Positions 7,036-14,454 of a stretch of 14,788 nucleotides of DNA are shown in pieces; the first letter of the stretch is position 1, and every line of letters begins with the position of its first letter. The DNA comes from Halieaceae bacterium. Lineage in GTDB: Bacteria; Pseudomonadota; Gammaproteobacteria; Pseudomonadales; Halieaceae. The notes beneath the pieces were generated by a model, which ran no database searches, had not been told where the DNA came from, and was given only the letters and a program-made list of their open reading frames with translations. A program made the position numbers and the translations under genes. Location: positions 1-14,788 of the forward strand of contig JABIZW010000012.1 in assembly GCA_018666295.1 (NCBI GenBank), in the 5' to 3' direction.

Positions 7036-7051
7036 TAATGCGCATTATACT
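7036..7051. promoter_or_regulatory. Overlapping divergent -10 boxes with a 12-bp palindrome between the nif3-like gene and degS
   Basis: TAATGCGCATTA (7036-7047) is a perfect palindrome. It overlaps a consensus TATAAT on the minus strand (7049-7044, reading toward nif3-like, leader about 36 bases) and TATACT on the plus strand (7046-7051, reading toward degS, leader about 39 bases). Good -35 elements were not seen for either. A dyad at this position could act as an operator affecting both genes; this is inference. Confidence 0.4.
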
Positions 7052-7096
7052 CAGACTTTGATTTACACTACTGATCCTGAACCTGAGATCTGAATA

Positions 7097-8188
7097 ATGC
7101 GCGAGTGGGTTTCTCAATTGGCGTGGCCAGCGCTTGTAGGCGTGCTGGCGGCTGCACTGTTGCTGACGACGGACTGGCTCGTGCCGCGAAATACGCAAGG
7201 GCCCGACAGCTACAGCACCGCTGTTATGGTGGCAACACCATCGGTCGTCAATATTTATACCGCAAAATTAGTGGCCGACCGATCCCCCGTTCTCAACGCC
7301 CCGCTTCTTCGTCGTTTCATGAATCCAGGCGAACGTCAGCCCCGCGTTGAACGCTCTCTGGGCTCTGGCGTCATTATGCGTGAAGACGGCCACATCATCA
7401 CGAATCGTCATGTCATCGAAGGCGCACAAACCATCCAAATACTGCTCTCCGATGGCCGGCGCGCCAGCGCGACCGTCGTTGGGGCTGACTCAGAAACTGA
7501 TCTCGCCCTCCTTAAAACCGAGCTTCCGGGTTTATCCGCAATAGAAACTGCAAACTCTGACAACATTAACGTCGGTGACGTGGTCTTGGCGATCGGTAAT
7601 CCCTATGGCTTTAGCCATTCGGTCTCCTTAGGGATCGTGTCAGGCCTTGAGCGATACGGTCTGCAGCTCTCAGCCTACGAGAACTATATTCAGACCGATG
7701 CAACGATTCACCTGGGTAACTCCGGAGGCGCGCTCATAGACTCTGAAGGCAAATTAGTCGGCATCAATACACTGATCTATACCGGGGTAAATGACCAAAA
7801 TACTGAGGTCAGTGGCATTGGTATCAATCTCGCAACGCCAAGCAATCTGGTGTCAGTCGTCATGAGTGACCTGATTGAATACGGCAGCGTCATTCGTGGC
7901 TGGCTCGGGGTCAGCGTAGATTTACTCATGGGTTTTGATGAGCAAGGGCGATCGACACAGTCACTTTTCGTGACTGAAACCGCGCCGGATGGACCCGCAC
8001 AACGCGCCGGCATTCAAGTCGGCGACCTTATCGTTGCCTTGGAAGGCACGCGTGTCACCGACGCACGTCAAGCCATGCAGACAATCGCTCGACTGCGCCC
8101 AGGTGACCGAGTGACGGTTGGACTGCGCCGCAACGACGATGAGTTTGCTGTCGACGCCATCGTGTCTACGCGACCTGCAGCACCTTAA
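7097..8188 (+). CDS. degS: Periplasmic site-1 serine protease DegS/AlgW (HtrA family, single PDZ)
   Basis: DegS (AlgW in Pseudomonas) is a membrane-anchored periplasmic protease that senses misfolded outer-membrane porins through its PDZ domain and cuts the anti-sigma factor RseA/MucA, starting the sigma-E response. The 363-residue product has an N-terminal anchor helix (about 9-25), a trypsin-like domain with triad H105 (TNRHVIEG), D135 (ETDLALL) and S209 (LGNSGG), the activation segment AIGNPYGF, and one PDZ domain (about 268-358, beginning RGWLGVSV and including GIQVGDLIVALEG). A single PDZ and TNRHV/HLGNSGG, close to E. coli DegS TNKHV/NHGNSGG, favour DegS over DegP/DegQ. The Shine-Dalgarno is weak. 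It converges with hisD with an 11-base gap and no obvious terminator. Confidence 0.94.
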   Translation: MREWVSQLAWPALVGVLAAALLLTTDWLVPRNTQGPDSYSTAVMVATPSVVNIYTAKLVADRSPVLNAPLLRRFMNPGERQPRVERSLGSGVIMREDGHIITNRHVIEGAQTIQILLSDGRRASATVVGADSETDLALLKTELPGLSAIETANSDNINVGDVVLAIGNPYGFSHSVSLGIVSGLERYGLQLSAYENYIQTDATIHLGNSGGALIDSEGKLVGINTLIYTGVNDQNTEVSGIGINLATPSNLVSVVMSDLIEYGSVIRGWLGVSVDLLMGFDEQGRSTQSLFVTETAPDGPAQRAGIQVGDLIVALEGTRVTDARQAMQTIARLRPGDRVTVGLRRNDDEFAVDAIVSTRPAAP

Positions 8189-8199
8189 GCCCTAACGTC

Positions 8200-9510
8200 T
8201 TACTTTTGTGTTCGTGTTCGCGCGCGCGCAGCCAATGCGTGAGCGGTGAGCGACTCCCCATCGGCGATGGTGCCTGCGACATTCGCCAGCGCATGGGCAC
8301 CCTCTTGACTGATCTCGATGATGGAGGAGCGCGTCTGAAAATCGTACACCCCCAAGGGCGATGAAAACCGAGCGGCTCCGGACGTCGGGAGCACGTGATT
8401 AGTACCCGCACAATAGTCGCCCAAAGACTCAGAACTGTATGCCCCAAGAAAAATAGCTCCCGCACTTTTGATGTGTTCAAGCAATGACCGCGGTGACGCC
8501 ACGGCGAGCTCCAAGTGCTCCGGCGCAAAACGATTTGACAGTGCCGCCGCTTCCTGTAAATCACCCACCGAAATCAGTGCGCCGCGATTACGAAATGACG
8601 CTTCGATAATATCGCGGCGCGGCATGTCGGGCAGTAGCGCGCTTAACGAACGAAGCACCGCATCAAGACACTCGTCGGACGTGGCAATACAAACCGCTTG
8701 GGCGATTTCGTCATGTTCCGCCTGCGACATAAGATCAAGCGCTATCCAATCTGGATCCACACTGCCATCGGCAATGATAAAAATCTCCGAGGGCCCGGCG
8801 ATCATGTCGATGCCCACCTTACCAAAGACCTGCCGCTTTGCCTCCGCAACATACCGATTACCGGGGCCCACAATTTTGTCGACTGCCGCAATCGTCTCAG
8901 TACCGTGCGCCAATGCAGCGATAGCCTGTGCACCGCCGACCGTCACAACTGAGTCCACACCGGCCAATGAGGCTGCCGCCAAAACCAATGGGTTTATCTC
9001 ACCTTTCTGTGAAGGCGCGACCATGACAACGTCGGACACGCCAGCGACCTTAGCCGGGATCGCATTCATCAGCACCGACGACGGATAGCTGGCTTTTCCG
9101 CCGGGCACATACAGGCCCACTCGCCGCATGGGTCGAACACGTTGACCAAGACAGTTACCGTAATCGTCAGTCATCGACCAATCACCGGCTGACTGCTGTT
9201 CATGGTAGCGCTGAATCCGTATTGCCGCTGTTTTGAGTGCCGTGAGTTCTTGTTGCGTAACACGAGACTCAAAAGCCTTGAGCTGATCACGATTAAAGGC
9301 CAAATCCGACATCGTCTCTGCGGGGTGCAAATCGTATTTTTGTGTGAGCGCCAAAAGCGCAGGATCACCACCGCGCTTCACTTGATCGATAATATCTCGG
9401 ACGGTGCCTACAAGCCCGGGATCAAGTGCCTCAATAGGCGCCTGTAGCTCTAAGATCTTTGCCTCAAACTCGGGATCTAAACTAGAAAACCGACGAATAT
9501 CAATCGACAT
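8200..9510 (-). CDS. hisD: Histidinol dehydrogenase
   Basis: HisD catalyses the last two steps of histidine synthesis, oxidising histidinol to histidine with two NAD+. The 436-residue product contains VGLYVPGGKASYPSSVLM (131-148), GPGNRYVAEAK, IAGPSE, zinc ligands Q263 and H266 in SQAEHDE, catalytic E331-H332 in RFAPEHLEL, zinc ligand D365 in GDYCAGTNHVLPT and H424 in SLTAHALA. The ATG at 9510 is preferred: it overlaps the hisG stop by one base (TGATG) and has AGGAGG upstream, whereas the TTG just before it is too near that site. It ends the mlaC-ibaG-murA-hisG-hisD run; hisC, which follows hisD in Pseudomonas, is absent here. Confidence 0.98.
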   Translation of the reverse strand: MSIDIRRFSSLDPEFEAKILELQAPIEALDPGLVGTVRDIIDQVKRGGDPALLALTQKYDLHPAETMSDLAFNRDQLKAFESRVTQQELTALKTAAIRIQRYHEQQSAGDWSMTDDYGNCLGQRVRPMRRVGLYVPGGKASYPSSVLMNAIPAKVAGVSDVVMVAPSQKGEINPLVLAAASLAGVDSVVTVGGAQAIAALAHGTETIAAVDKIVGPGNRYVAEAKRQVFGKVGIDMIAGPSEIFIIADGSVDPDWIALDLMSQAEHDEIAQAVCIATSDECLDAVLRSLSALLPDMPRRDIIEASFRNRGALISVGDLQEAAALSNRFAPEHLELAVASPRSLLEHIKSAGAIFLGAYSSESLGDYCAGTNHVLPTSGAARFSSPLGVYDFQTRSSIIEISQEGAHALANVAGTIADGESLTAHALAARARTRTQK

Positions 9511-10169
9511 CAATCCTCCTGACGAGATGCGACAGCGGTGGAAATTTGCTCAATCAACGAGGCTATAATTGGATTTCGCGTGCGCATTGACGCCCTGTTC
9601 ACAATCAAGCGTGACGATACGTCTGCGATGTGTTCAAGAGGTCTCATCCCGTTTGCTTTCAGCGTGTTGCCAGTATCGACAATATCAACAATTTCATCCG
9701 CAAGATTCATGATCGGTGCGAGCTCCATCGCCCCGTATAACTTGATGATATTTGCTTGAATACCCCTTGCCGAATAGTGTGCGCGCGCGACATTAACAAA
9801 CTTAGTCGCCACTCTCATTTTTGCGGACGCAGGTCGTCGATCATGACCCGTCCCGGCCGTCATTAATCGGCAGCGCGCGATGCCTAGGTCAAGCACTTCA
9901 TAAAGACCCTCTTCGCCAAACTCCATGAGCAGATCTTTCCCCACAACGCCCACATCTGCAGCGCCATGTCGCACATAGGTCGGAACGTCGGATCCTCGCA
10001 GCAAAACGAATGAAACACCGGGAACAGTCGTTTCAAAAATGAGCTTCCGACTTTTATCAATCGCTTCTAGCGGCTCAATACCTGCCTCGGCGAACAGGGG
10101 CAAGGTCTCTGTTAAAATACGGCCCTTGGTCAGCGCAATAGTGAGCTGTTCCGCTTGAACGGGATTCAT
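9510..10169 (-). CDS. hisG: ATP phosphoribosyltransferase catalytic subunit, short form
   Basis: HisG commits PRPP and ATP to histidine synthesis. At 219 residues this is the short form, which lacks the C-terminal regulatory ACT-like domain of the roughly 299-residue E. coli enzyme; short HisG works in a complex with HisZ, a HisRS-like protein, so hisZ should lie elsewhere in this genome. Visible motifs: LTIALTKGRI near the N-terminus, LRGSDVPTYVRHGAADVGVVGKD (57-79), and the PRPP-binding IVDTGNTLKANGM (163-175). The ATG at 10169 has GAGG 6-7 bases upstream, formed by the end of murA, and lies 3 bases after the murA stop. Confidence 0.97.
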   Translation of the reverse strand: MNPVQAEQLTIALTKGRILTETLPLFAEAGIEPLEAIDKSRKLIFETTVPGVSFVLLRGSDVPTYVRHGAADVGVVGKDLLMEFGEEGLYEVLDLGIARCRLMTAGTGHDRRPASAKMRVATKFVNVARAHYSARGIQANIIKLYGAMELAPIMNLADEIVDIVDTGNTLKANGMRPLEHIADVSSRLIVNRASMRTRNPIIASLIEQISTAVASRQED

Positions 10170-10172
10170 GAC

Positions 10173-11435
10173 TTACCTCGATTTCCTAACAATATCGCCA
10201 CCGATAGACTGCAGCTTCTCTTCAATGCGCTCGTAGCCTCGGTCAATGTGATAGATACGCTCAACTCGCGTCTCGCCCATGGCAGCCAACCCCGCAATCA
10301 CAAGGCTCGCTGAGGCTCGCAAATCCGACGCCATCACCGGCGCGCCATTTATGGTCTCTTTGCCACGAATGATAGCGGAGTGTCCGTCGACTGTGATATT
10401 TGCACCCATCCGACTCATCTCGTGAGCCTGCATCAGCCTATTTTCAAAAATCGTCTCGGTAATGCGACCTACGCCGTCGGCGATCACATTAAGCGCGGTA
10501 AATTGAGCCTGCATGTCCGTCGGAAAACCAGGATAGGGTGCCGTGACAAGATCGATCGCTTTGGGGCGCCTGTTACGCATATCGGCAGTAATCGACATCC
10601 CGTCAACGCCAATGCTCACCCCGGCTTCGCGCAATTTATCAAGCACAATACCCAAATGTTCCGGGTCCGCATTATCAACGGTGATACAGCCGCCGGTCGC
10701 GGCGGCAGCAACCAAAAAGGTTCCCGCTTCAATTCGATCGGGCATCACGCAGTAGTGACTCGACCTGAGCGACGACACTCCGTCAATAATGAGCGTGGAG
10801 CTCTCATCACCTTCAATGCACGCCCCCATGCCACGCAAGAACTGCACAAGATCCGTGATCTCTGGTTCGCGCGCCGCATTACGCAGCACCGTGCGACCTT
10901 GTGCAAGTACGGCAGCCATCAAGAGATTCTCAGTGCCACCCACCGTGACAGTATCGAATGTGAAATCGCACCCGTGCAGACCATCGTCAGTGCTTGCTAC
11001 AATATAACCATCACGAACCTCAATGCTCGCACCCATGGCTTCGAAACCCTTGAGGTGTAAATCCACTGGTCGACTACCGATCGCACACCCACCGGGAAAC
11101 GAGACCTGCGCATGACCAAACCGCGCCAGCAAGGGACCCATGACTAGAATCGAGGCGCGCATCGTTTTGACCAGCTCATAAGGTGCTTGCTGATTGTTAA
11201 GCGCAGCCGCTGAGACCGTGAGTTGCATCGCTTCGTCAACTGACACATCAGCACCCAGCGCACCCAACAAAGCCACCATGGTTGTAATATCGTTCAGGTG
11301 AGGCACGTTCGATAACGTCGACTGCTCAGACGTCAACAATGTCGCAGCCAAGATCGGCAACGCGGCATTTTTAGCACCTGATATTTGAACACGACCCTCA
11401 AGCGGCTGACCGCCCCGGATAATAAAATGATCCAC
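10173..11435 (-). CDS. murA: UDP-N-acetylglucosamine 1-carboxyvinyltransferase
   Basis: MurA transfers enolpyruvate from PEP to UDP-GlcNAc in the cytoplasm, the first committed step of peptidoglycan synthesis. The product is 420 residues (E. coli 419) with the two-domain EPSP-synthase-like fold: K22-N23 in SGAKNAALPIL, catalytic Cys117 in FPGGCAIGSRPVDLHLKG (the fosfomycin target, here the usual sensitive Cys), GGTENLLMAAVLA, PDRIEAGTFLVAAAATGG, and PYPGFPTDMQAQ. The start is a GTG at 11435, 15 bases after the ibaG stop, with only a weak ribosome site, so coupling to ibaG is likely. ibaG-murA adjacency is conserved in E. coli and Pseudomonas. Confidence 0.98.
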   Translation of the reverse strand: MDHFIIRGGQPLEGRVQISGAKNAALPILAATLLTSEQSTLSNVPHLNDITTMVALLGALGADVSVDEAMQLTVSAAALNNQQAPYELVKTMRASILVMGPLLARFGHAQVSFPGGCAIGSRPVDLHLKGFEAMGASIEVRDGYIVASTDDGLHGCDFTFDTVTVGGTENLLMAAVLAQGRTVLRNAAREPEITDLVQFLRGMGACIEGDESSTLIIDGVSSLRSSHYCVMPDRIEAGTFLVAAAATGGCITVDNADPEHLGIVLDKLREAGVSIGVDGMSITADMRNRRPKAIDLVTAPYPGFPTDMQAQFTALNVIADGVGRITETIFENRLMQAHEMSRMGANITVDGHSAIIRGKETINGAPVMASDLRASASLVIAGLAAMGETRVERIYHIDRGYERIEEKLQSIGGDIVRKSR

Positions 11436-11450
11436 CTTGAGAAGACTCGA

Positions 11451-11669
11451 CTACGGGGTCTTAGCGATGATATTTACCGCATGCAACGCACCACTTTTGA
11501 TAAATCCCCCAAGCGGCGCATACACTCGTTGCTGACACGCTACAGGTCGCAGGCCAGCAAAAACTTCACTGATTACCATGACTTGGCAATGCGATCCGTC
11601 AAGATCAACCTGAATAACAGCGTCAGGAAATTCCGCCTCTAATGCACTGACAATCATTGCTTCATTCAC
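11451..11669 (-). CDS. ibaG: BolA-family protein IbaG
   Basis: IbaG (YrbA) is a small BolA-like protein that binds Fe-S clusters with monothiol glutaredoxin and is linked to acid stress and envelope integrity. The 72-residue product matches through the domain: DGSHCQVMVISEVFAGLRPVACQQ, the V-Y-A-P-L turn, and the conserved His63 in GALHAVNI. A GTG start at 11669 is chosen: GGAGG lies 9 bases upstream, and it overlaps the mlaC end (GTGAATGA); the longer open frame to 11732 has an unrelated Arg-rich extension inside mlaC. The protein stops at ...IIAKTP, about 7-12 residues before the usual tail containing a conserved Trp (TPAEW in E. coli). The function assignment is by family. Confidence 0.9.
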   Translation of the reverse strand: MNEAMIVSALEAEFPDAVIQVDLDGSHCQVMVISEVFAGLRPVACQQRVYAPLGGFIKSGALHAVNIIAKTP

Positions 11670-12348
11670 TGTCCAGATCCTCCGGCAAATTCGCTGCAAC
11701 ATCCCACTCAGCGATGACCTTAGCAGCATCACCGCCAGCGGATTTAGCCGCTGCAGAAAATTGGTTCTGATAAATTTGGCCTAGGTTAATGTTCTCGACG
11801 ATGAGGTTTCTCAAGCGCCACTCACCACTCCGACCTCGACCCATTTGGTAACGCACTGTAAACGTCCGATCGCCAGCCCCATAGACCTGCTGTGTGATCG
11901 AGACAGACCGAGCATCAGGCTCACTACTCTCATCCGCGACAATCTCGAACTTAGAGCCGCTGAAGGCAAGCAGTCCTTTCGCGTAGGTCCTTATAAGTCC
12001 CGACTTAATGATCTGGGTGAACGACTCCAACTGCTCGCGAAGTGCCTCCTTACCTCCCTCATCCAAGCTTCCGTATCGAGCATTCGAGGCGTAGTCGCCC
12101 ATCACACCCTTGGCAAAACCTCGCCAGTCGATTGTCTCATCGAGCACAGCTCCGATGCTGTCATAAAACCGGTCGGGATCAGTGTCGAAGTAGTCGGGCG
12201 CATCGTCGACAATCGCCATAATTTGCGACGTCGTGGACTCAATAATAGCGGTAGCGTCTGACTGGGTATTGGCCGCTGAGGACCAACTGATCAACAGAGC
12301 CATCGCCGCGACAAACAGATGGGTTATTCGTGATTTAACTGTTTTCAT
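11662..12348 (-). CDS. mlaC: Periplasmic phospholipid-binding protein MlaC
   Basis: MlaC shuttles phospholipids across the periplasm between the outer-membrane MlaA-porin complex and the inner-membrane MlaFEDB transporter. The 228-residue product starts with a Sec signal peptide (MKTVKSR then a hydrophobic stretch to about 22, cleavage near SSAA/N27), followed by the Tox-Ttg2 (MlaC) domain: DTDPDRFYDSIGAVLDETIDWRGFAKGVMG, a helix with REQLESFTQIIKSGLIRTYAKGLLAF, the strand RTFTVRYQMGR and WRLRNLIVENINLGQIYQNQF. The ATG at 12348 has no Shine-Dalgarno. It overlaps ibaG by 8 bases. Unusually it is the first gene here: mlaF, mlaE and mlaD, which normally precede it, are absent, as is mlaB between it and ibaG. 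Confidence 0.93.
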   Translation of the reverse strand: MKTVKSRITHLFVAAMALLISWSSAANTQSDATAIIESTTSQIMAIVDDAPDYFDTDPDRFYDSIGAVLDETIDWRGFAKGVMGDYASNARYGSLDEGGKEALREQLESFTQIIKSGLIRTYAKGLLAFSGSKFEIVADESSEPDARSVSITQQVYGAGDRTFTVRYQMGRGRSGEWRLRNLIVENINLGQIYQNQFSAAAKSAGGDAAKVIAEWDVAANLPEDLDSE

Positions 12349-12499
12349 GCAATTTTTAGCTCAAAACGTAATTTGTTGGGACGAGCAGCCCTGATTTGCG
12401 CAAAGATGCAGTCTGCTCAAAGCTCACATTGCCGTATGATAACCGATCGCTGGCAGACAGCGACCCGTTTTCTAAAATCAAGGTGCCAATTGACAGCAA
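12349..12499. promoter_or_regulatory. Divergent mlaC/yrbG promoter region
   Basis: This 151-base gap must drive mlaC leftward and yrbG rightward. The overlapping boxes TATGAT (plus, 12435-12440) and TATCAT (its minus-strand reading, 12440-12435) are each 5/6 matches to a -10 element, but neither has a good -35. TCGCTG-GCAGA-CAGCGA (12447-12463) is a 6-bp inverted repeat followed by CCCGTTTTCT, lying in the yrbG leader. This is the position normally occupied by the start of mlaF. Nothing resembling a gene remnant was seen. Confidence 0.35.
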
Positions 12500-13471
12500 A
12501 TGCTTGATCTCTTTTTCATCGTCGTGGGACTCACCGGTCTCGTTTGGAGCTCGGACAAGTTCGTGGAGGGCGCTGCGGCAATCGCCAATCATGCGGGCAT
12601 GTCACCACTGCTGATTGGCATGACCATCGTCTCACTCGGTACGTCTGCACCTGAAATTGTCGTCTCGTTAATGGCCTCTCTGTCCGGGTCGGGTGAGCTG
12701 GCAGTGGGGAATGCGCTCGGCTCCAACATTACTAATGTTGGATTGGTTCTGGGTGTAACACTCATCATTAGGGCGATCGCTATCGATGTGAGCGCCACAA
12801 AGCGTGAACTGCCACAAATGCTCATTGCTACGCTTCTTGCGGGTGTGCTTATGGCTGATGGCAGCCTTTCCGCCACCGATGGCGCACTGCTGCTCTCGGG
12901 GCTCGTACTTTTCCTCATCCTTTTGGCGCGTCGAGGCGAAACCAAGACGAGTCAAACGACTGAGCCGCCTACCCTACCCGTGGCTAAAGCTTGGGGGGTG
13001 TTTACGGTGGGTTTAGTGCTCTTAGTGCTCTCCTCGCGGGCGCTCGTCTTTGGCGCGGTAAACATCGCAACGGCGTTGGGCGTCTCTGAGCTGGTTATCG
13101 GCCTAACCATTGTTGCCATCGGCACCAGTCTTCCGGAGCTTGCAGCGTCCGTGATGAGCGCACTCAAAGGACATGCGGATATCGCAGTCGGCGCCATCGT
13201 AGGCAGTAATGTCTTTAATTTACTGGTGGTACTGGCAATACCTGGCATTTTTGGACCACTGTCGCTTAATCCCAGTGTCATGAGCAGGGACTGGCCGGTG
13301 ACCCTACTGACGGCCGGTGTTCTGATGCTGCTCGCCGCGTTAGCCTCCAAACGTTCGGAGCCCGGCAGTAGCGACTCAAATGAACTTGGCCGTGTCTCCG
13401 GTGTCCTACTCGTTACAATCTACACAACCTACATGGGTATCCTCATTTTCTACCCGGACTTTGCACTGTGA
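12500..13471 (+). CDS. yrbG: CaCA-family calcium/sodium antiporter YrbG
   Basis: This is a K+-independent Na+/Ca2+-exchanger-like inner-membrane protein; the physiological substrate of E. coli YrbG is not settled. The 323-residue product has about ten transmembrane helices in two inverted halves. Each alpha-repeat is visible: LGTSAPE (46-52) with GSNITN (74-79), and IGTSLPE (207-213) with GSNVFN (235-240), giving the paired glutamates E52 and E213. A short hydrophilic loop (about 144-160) divides the halves. The ATG at 12500 has no close Shine-Dalgarno (AAGGTG is 14 bases away), but the N-terminus aligns with YrbG. It overlaps kdsD by 4 bases (GTGA) and is divergent from mlaC, as in E. coli where it is divergent from mlaF. 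Confidence 0.93.
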   Translation: MLDLFFIVVGLTGLVWSSDKFVEGAAAIANHAGMSPLLIGMTIVSLGTSAPEIVVSLMASLSGSGELAVGNALGSNITNVGLVLGVTLIIRAIAIDVSATKRELPQMLIATLLAGVLMADGSLSATDGALLLSGLVLFLILLARRGETKTSQTTEPPTLPVAKAWGVFTVGLVLLVLSSRALVFGAVNIATALGVSELVIGLTIVAIGTSLPELAASVMSALKGHADIAVGAIVGSNVFNLLVVLAIPGIFGPLSLNPSVMSRDWPVTLLTAGVLMLLAALASKRSEPGSSDSNELGRVSGVLLVTIYTTYMGILIFYPDFAL

Positions 13472-14454
13472 CTACAACATCAAAACAACCCAGAAATGCG
13501 ATTGAGTCCGCTCGACGCACGATCGAACTTGAACTCCGCGCCGTTGAGCAGCTTCAACATCGCATCGATGAATCGTTTACGCACGCCGTCGAGCTGCTCT
13601 CAGCGGTCAAAGGCAGAGTGATCGTCAGTGGTATGGGTAAAAGCGGGCATATTGGCAACAAAATAGCGGCAACACTCGCCAGTACAGGCACACCTGCACA
13701 GTTTGTCCATCCTGCCGAAGCCTGCCACGGCGACATGGGAATGATCACACGATCCGACGCAGCACTGCTCATGTCGAACAGCGGTACCACCGCTGAAATA
13801 ACAGCACTGCTCCCCCTTCTTAAGCGACTGGGATTACCCATTGTAGCCATGACGGGCAATCCTGACTCGACCCTGGCAAGAGCCGCCGATGCGCACCTGA
13901 ATATTGGTGTTGATGAAGAAGCATGCCCTCTCGATCTTGCTCCCACTGCCAGTACGACCGCCAACTTGGTCATGGGCGACGCCCTTGCCATTGCCATGCT
14001 AGAGCAGAGTGGTTTTACGGCAGAAGATTTTGCATTTACACACCCCGGCGGTGCGCTGGGCCGTCGACTGCTGACACGGGTGTCGGACGTTTTAGTCACC
14101 GGTTCAGATATCCCGAAAGTGTCGCTGACAATGTCGCTTGCGGACGCGCTCATGGAAATCTCTGCCAAGGGCTTGGGCATGTCGACTGTCGTTGATGATA
14201 ACGATCGATTACTCGGAATCTTTACCGACGGGGACCTGCGACGTGCGCTTGAGCAGGACTATGACCTACGAAAAACACAGGTCGAAACCGTTATGTCAAA
14301 AGGTGCGAAAACGATCAGTGCAGATGCGCTCGCCGCTGAAGCCGTTGCCCGCATGGAAGCCGACAGTATCAGCGCCTTAGTCGTGACCGACGAGAATGAC
14401 AGTGTCGCCGGGGTCGTTCAGCTGCTGGCTCTCTTGAGGGCGGGCGTCGTATGA
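13468..14454 (+). CDS. kdsD: D-arabinose 5-phosphate isomerase
   Basis: KdsD converts ribulose 5-phosphate to arabinose 5-phosphate, the first step toward Kdo of the LPS inner core. The product is 328 residues, the same as E. coli KdsD. An N-terminal SIS sugar-isomerase domain (about 40-170) contains VSGMGKSGHIGNKIAATLASTG and HPAEACHGDMGM; the catalytic set K58, E110, E151 and H192 is in place (E. coli K59, E111, E152, H193). Two CBS domains follow (about 207-262 and 275-328), including GIFTDGDLRR and the ending LLRAGVV. The start is a GTG overlapping the yrbG stop, and the stop overlaps the kdsC start (ATGA), so the three genes are translationally coupled. Confidence 0.97.
   Translation: MTTTSKQPRNAIESARRTIELELRAVEQLQHRIDESFTHAVELLSAVKGRVIVSGMGKSGHIGNKIAATLASTGTPAQFVHPAEACHGDMGMITRSDAALLMSNSGTTAEITALLPLLKRLGLPIVAMTGNPDSTLARAADAHLNIGVDEEACPLDLAPTASTTANLVMGDALAIAMLEQSGFTAEDFAFTHPGGALGRRLLTRVSDVLVTGSDIPKVSLTMSLADALMEISAKGLGMSTVVDDNDRLLGIFTDGDLRRALEQDYDLRKTQVETVMSKGAKTISADALAAEAVARMEADSISALVVTDENDSVAGVVQLLALLRAGVV

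Noticed and set aside
7200..7760. Possible loss of DegS protease activity because of TNRHV and HLGNSGG in place of TNHHV and NPGNSGG
   Set aside because: His, Asp and Ser of the triad are all present, and E. coli DegS itself has TNKHV and NHGNSGG.
8219..8229. Alternating CG run (Z-DNA-like) at the hisD 3' end
   Set aside because: Only 11 bases of CG alternation encoding an Ala/Arg-rich tail (ARART); this is explained by codon use.
8468..9088. 206-codon plus-strand open frame inside hisD
   Set aside because: It is antisense to intact hisD with Ser/Ala/Thr-rich translation, typical of a shadow frame.
10380..11060. 226-codon plus-strand open frame inside murA
   Set aside because: It lies wholly antisense to an intact, well-conserved murA, and its translation has no recognisable domain. 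It is a shadow of codon bias.
11451..11732. Longer 93-residue IbaG starting at the upstream ATG
   Set aside because: The extra N-terminus (Arg/Leu-rich) is encoded inside the mlaC frame and is absent from IbaG proteins; the GTG at 11669 has a proper GGAGG.
13554..14180. 208-codon minus-strand open frame inside kdsD
   Set aside because: It is antisense to intact kdsD, low-complexity and without a ribosome site.
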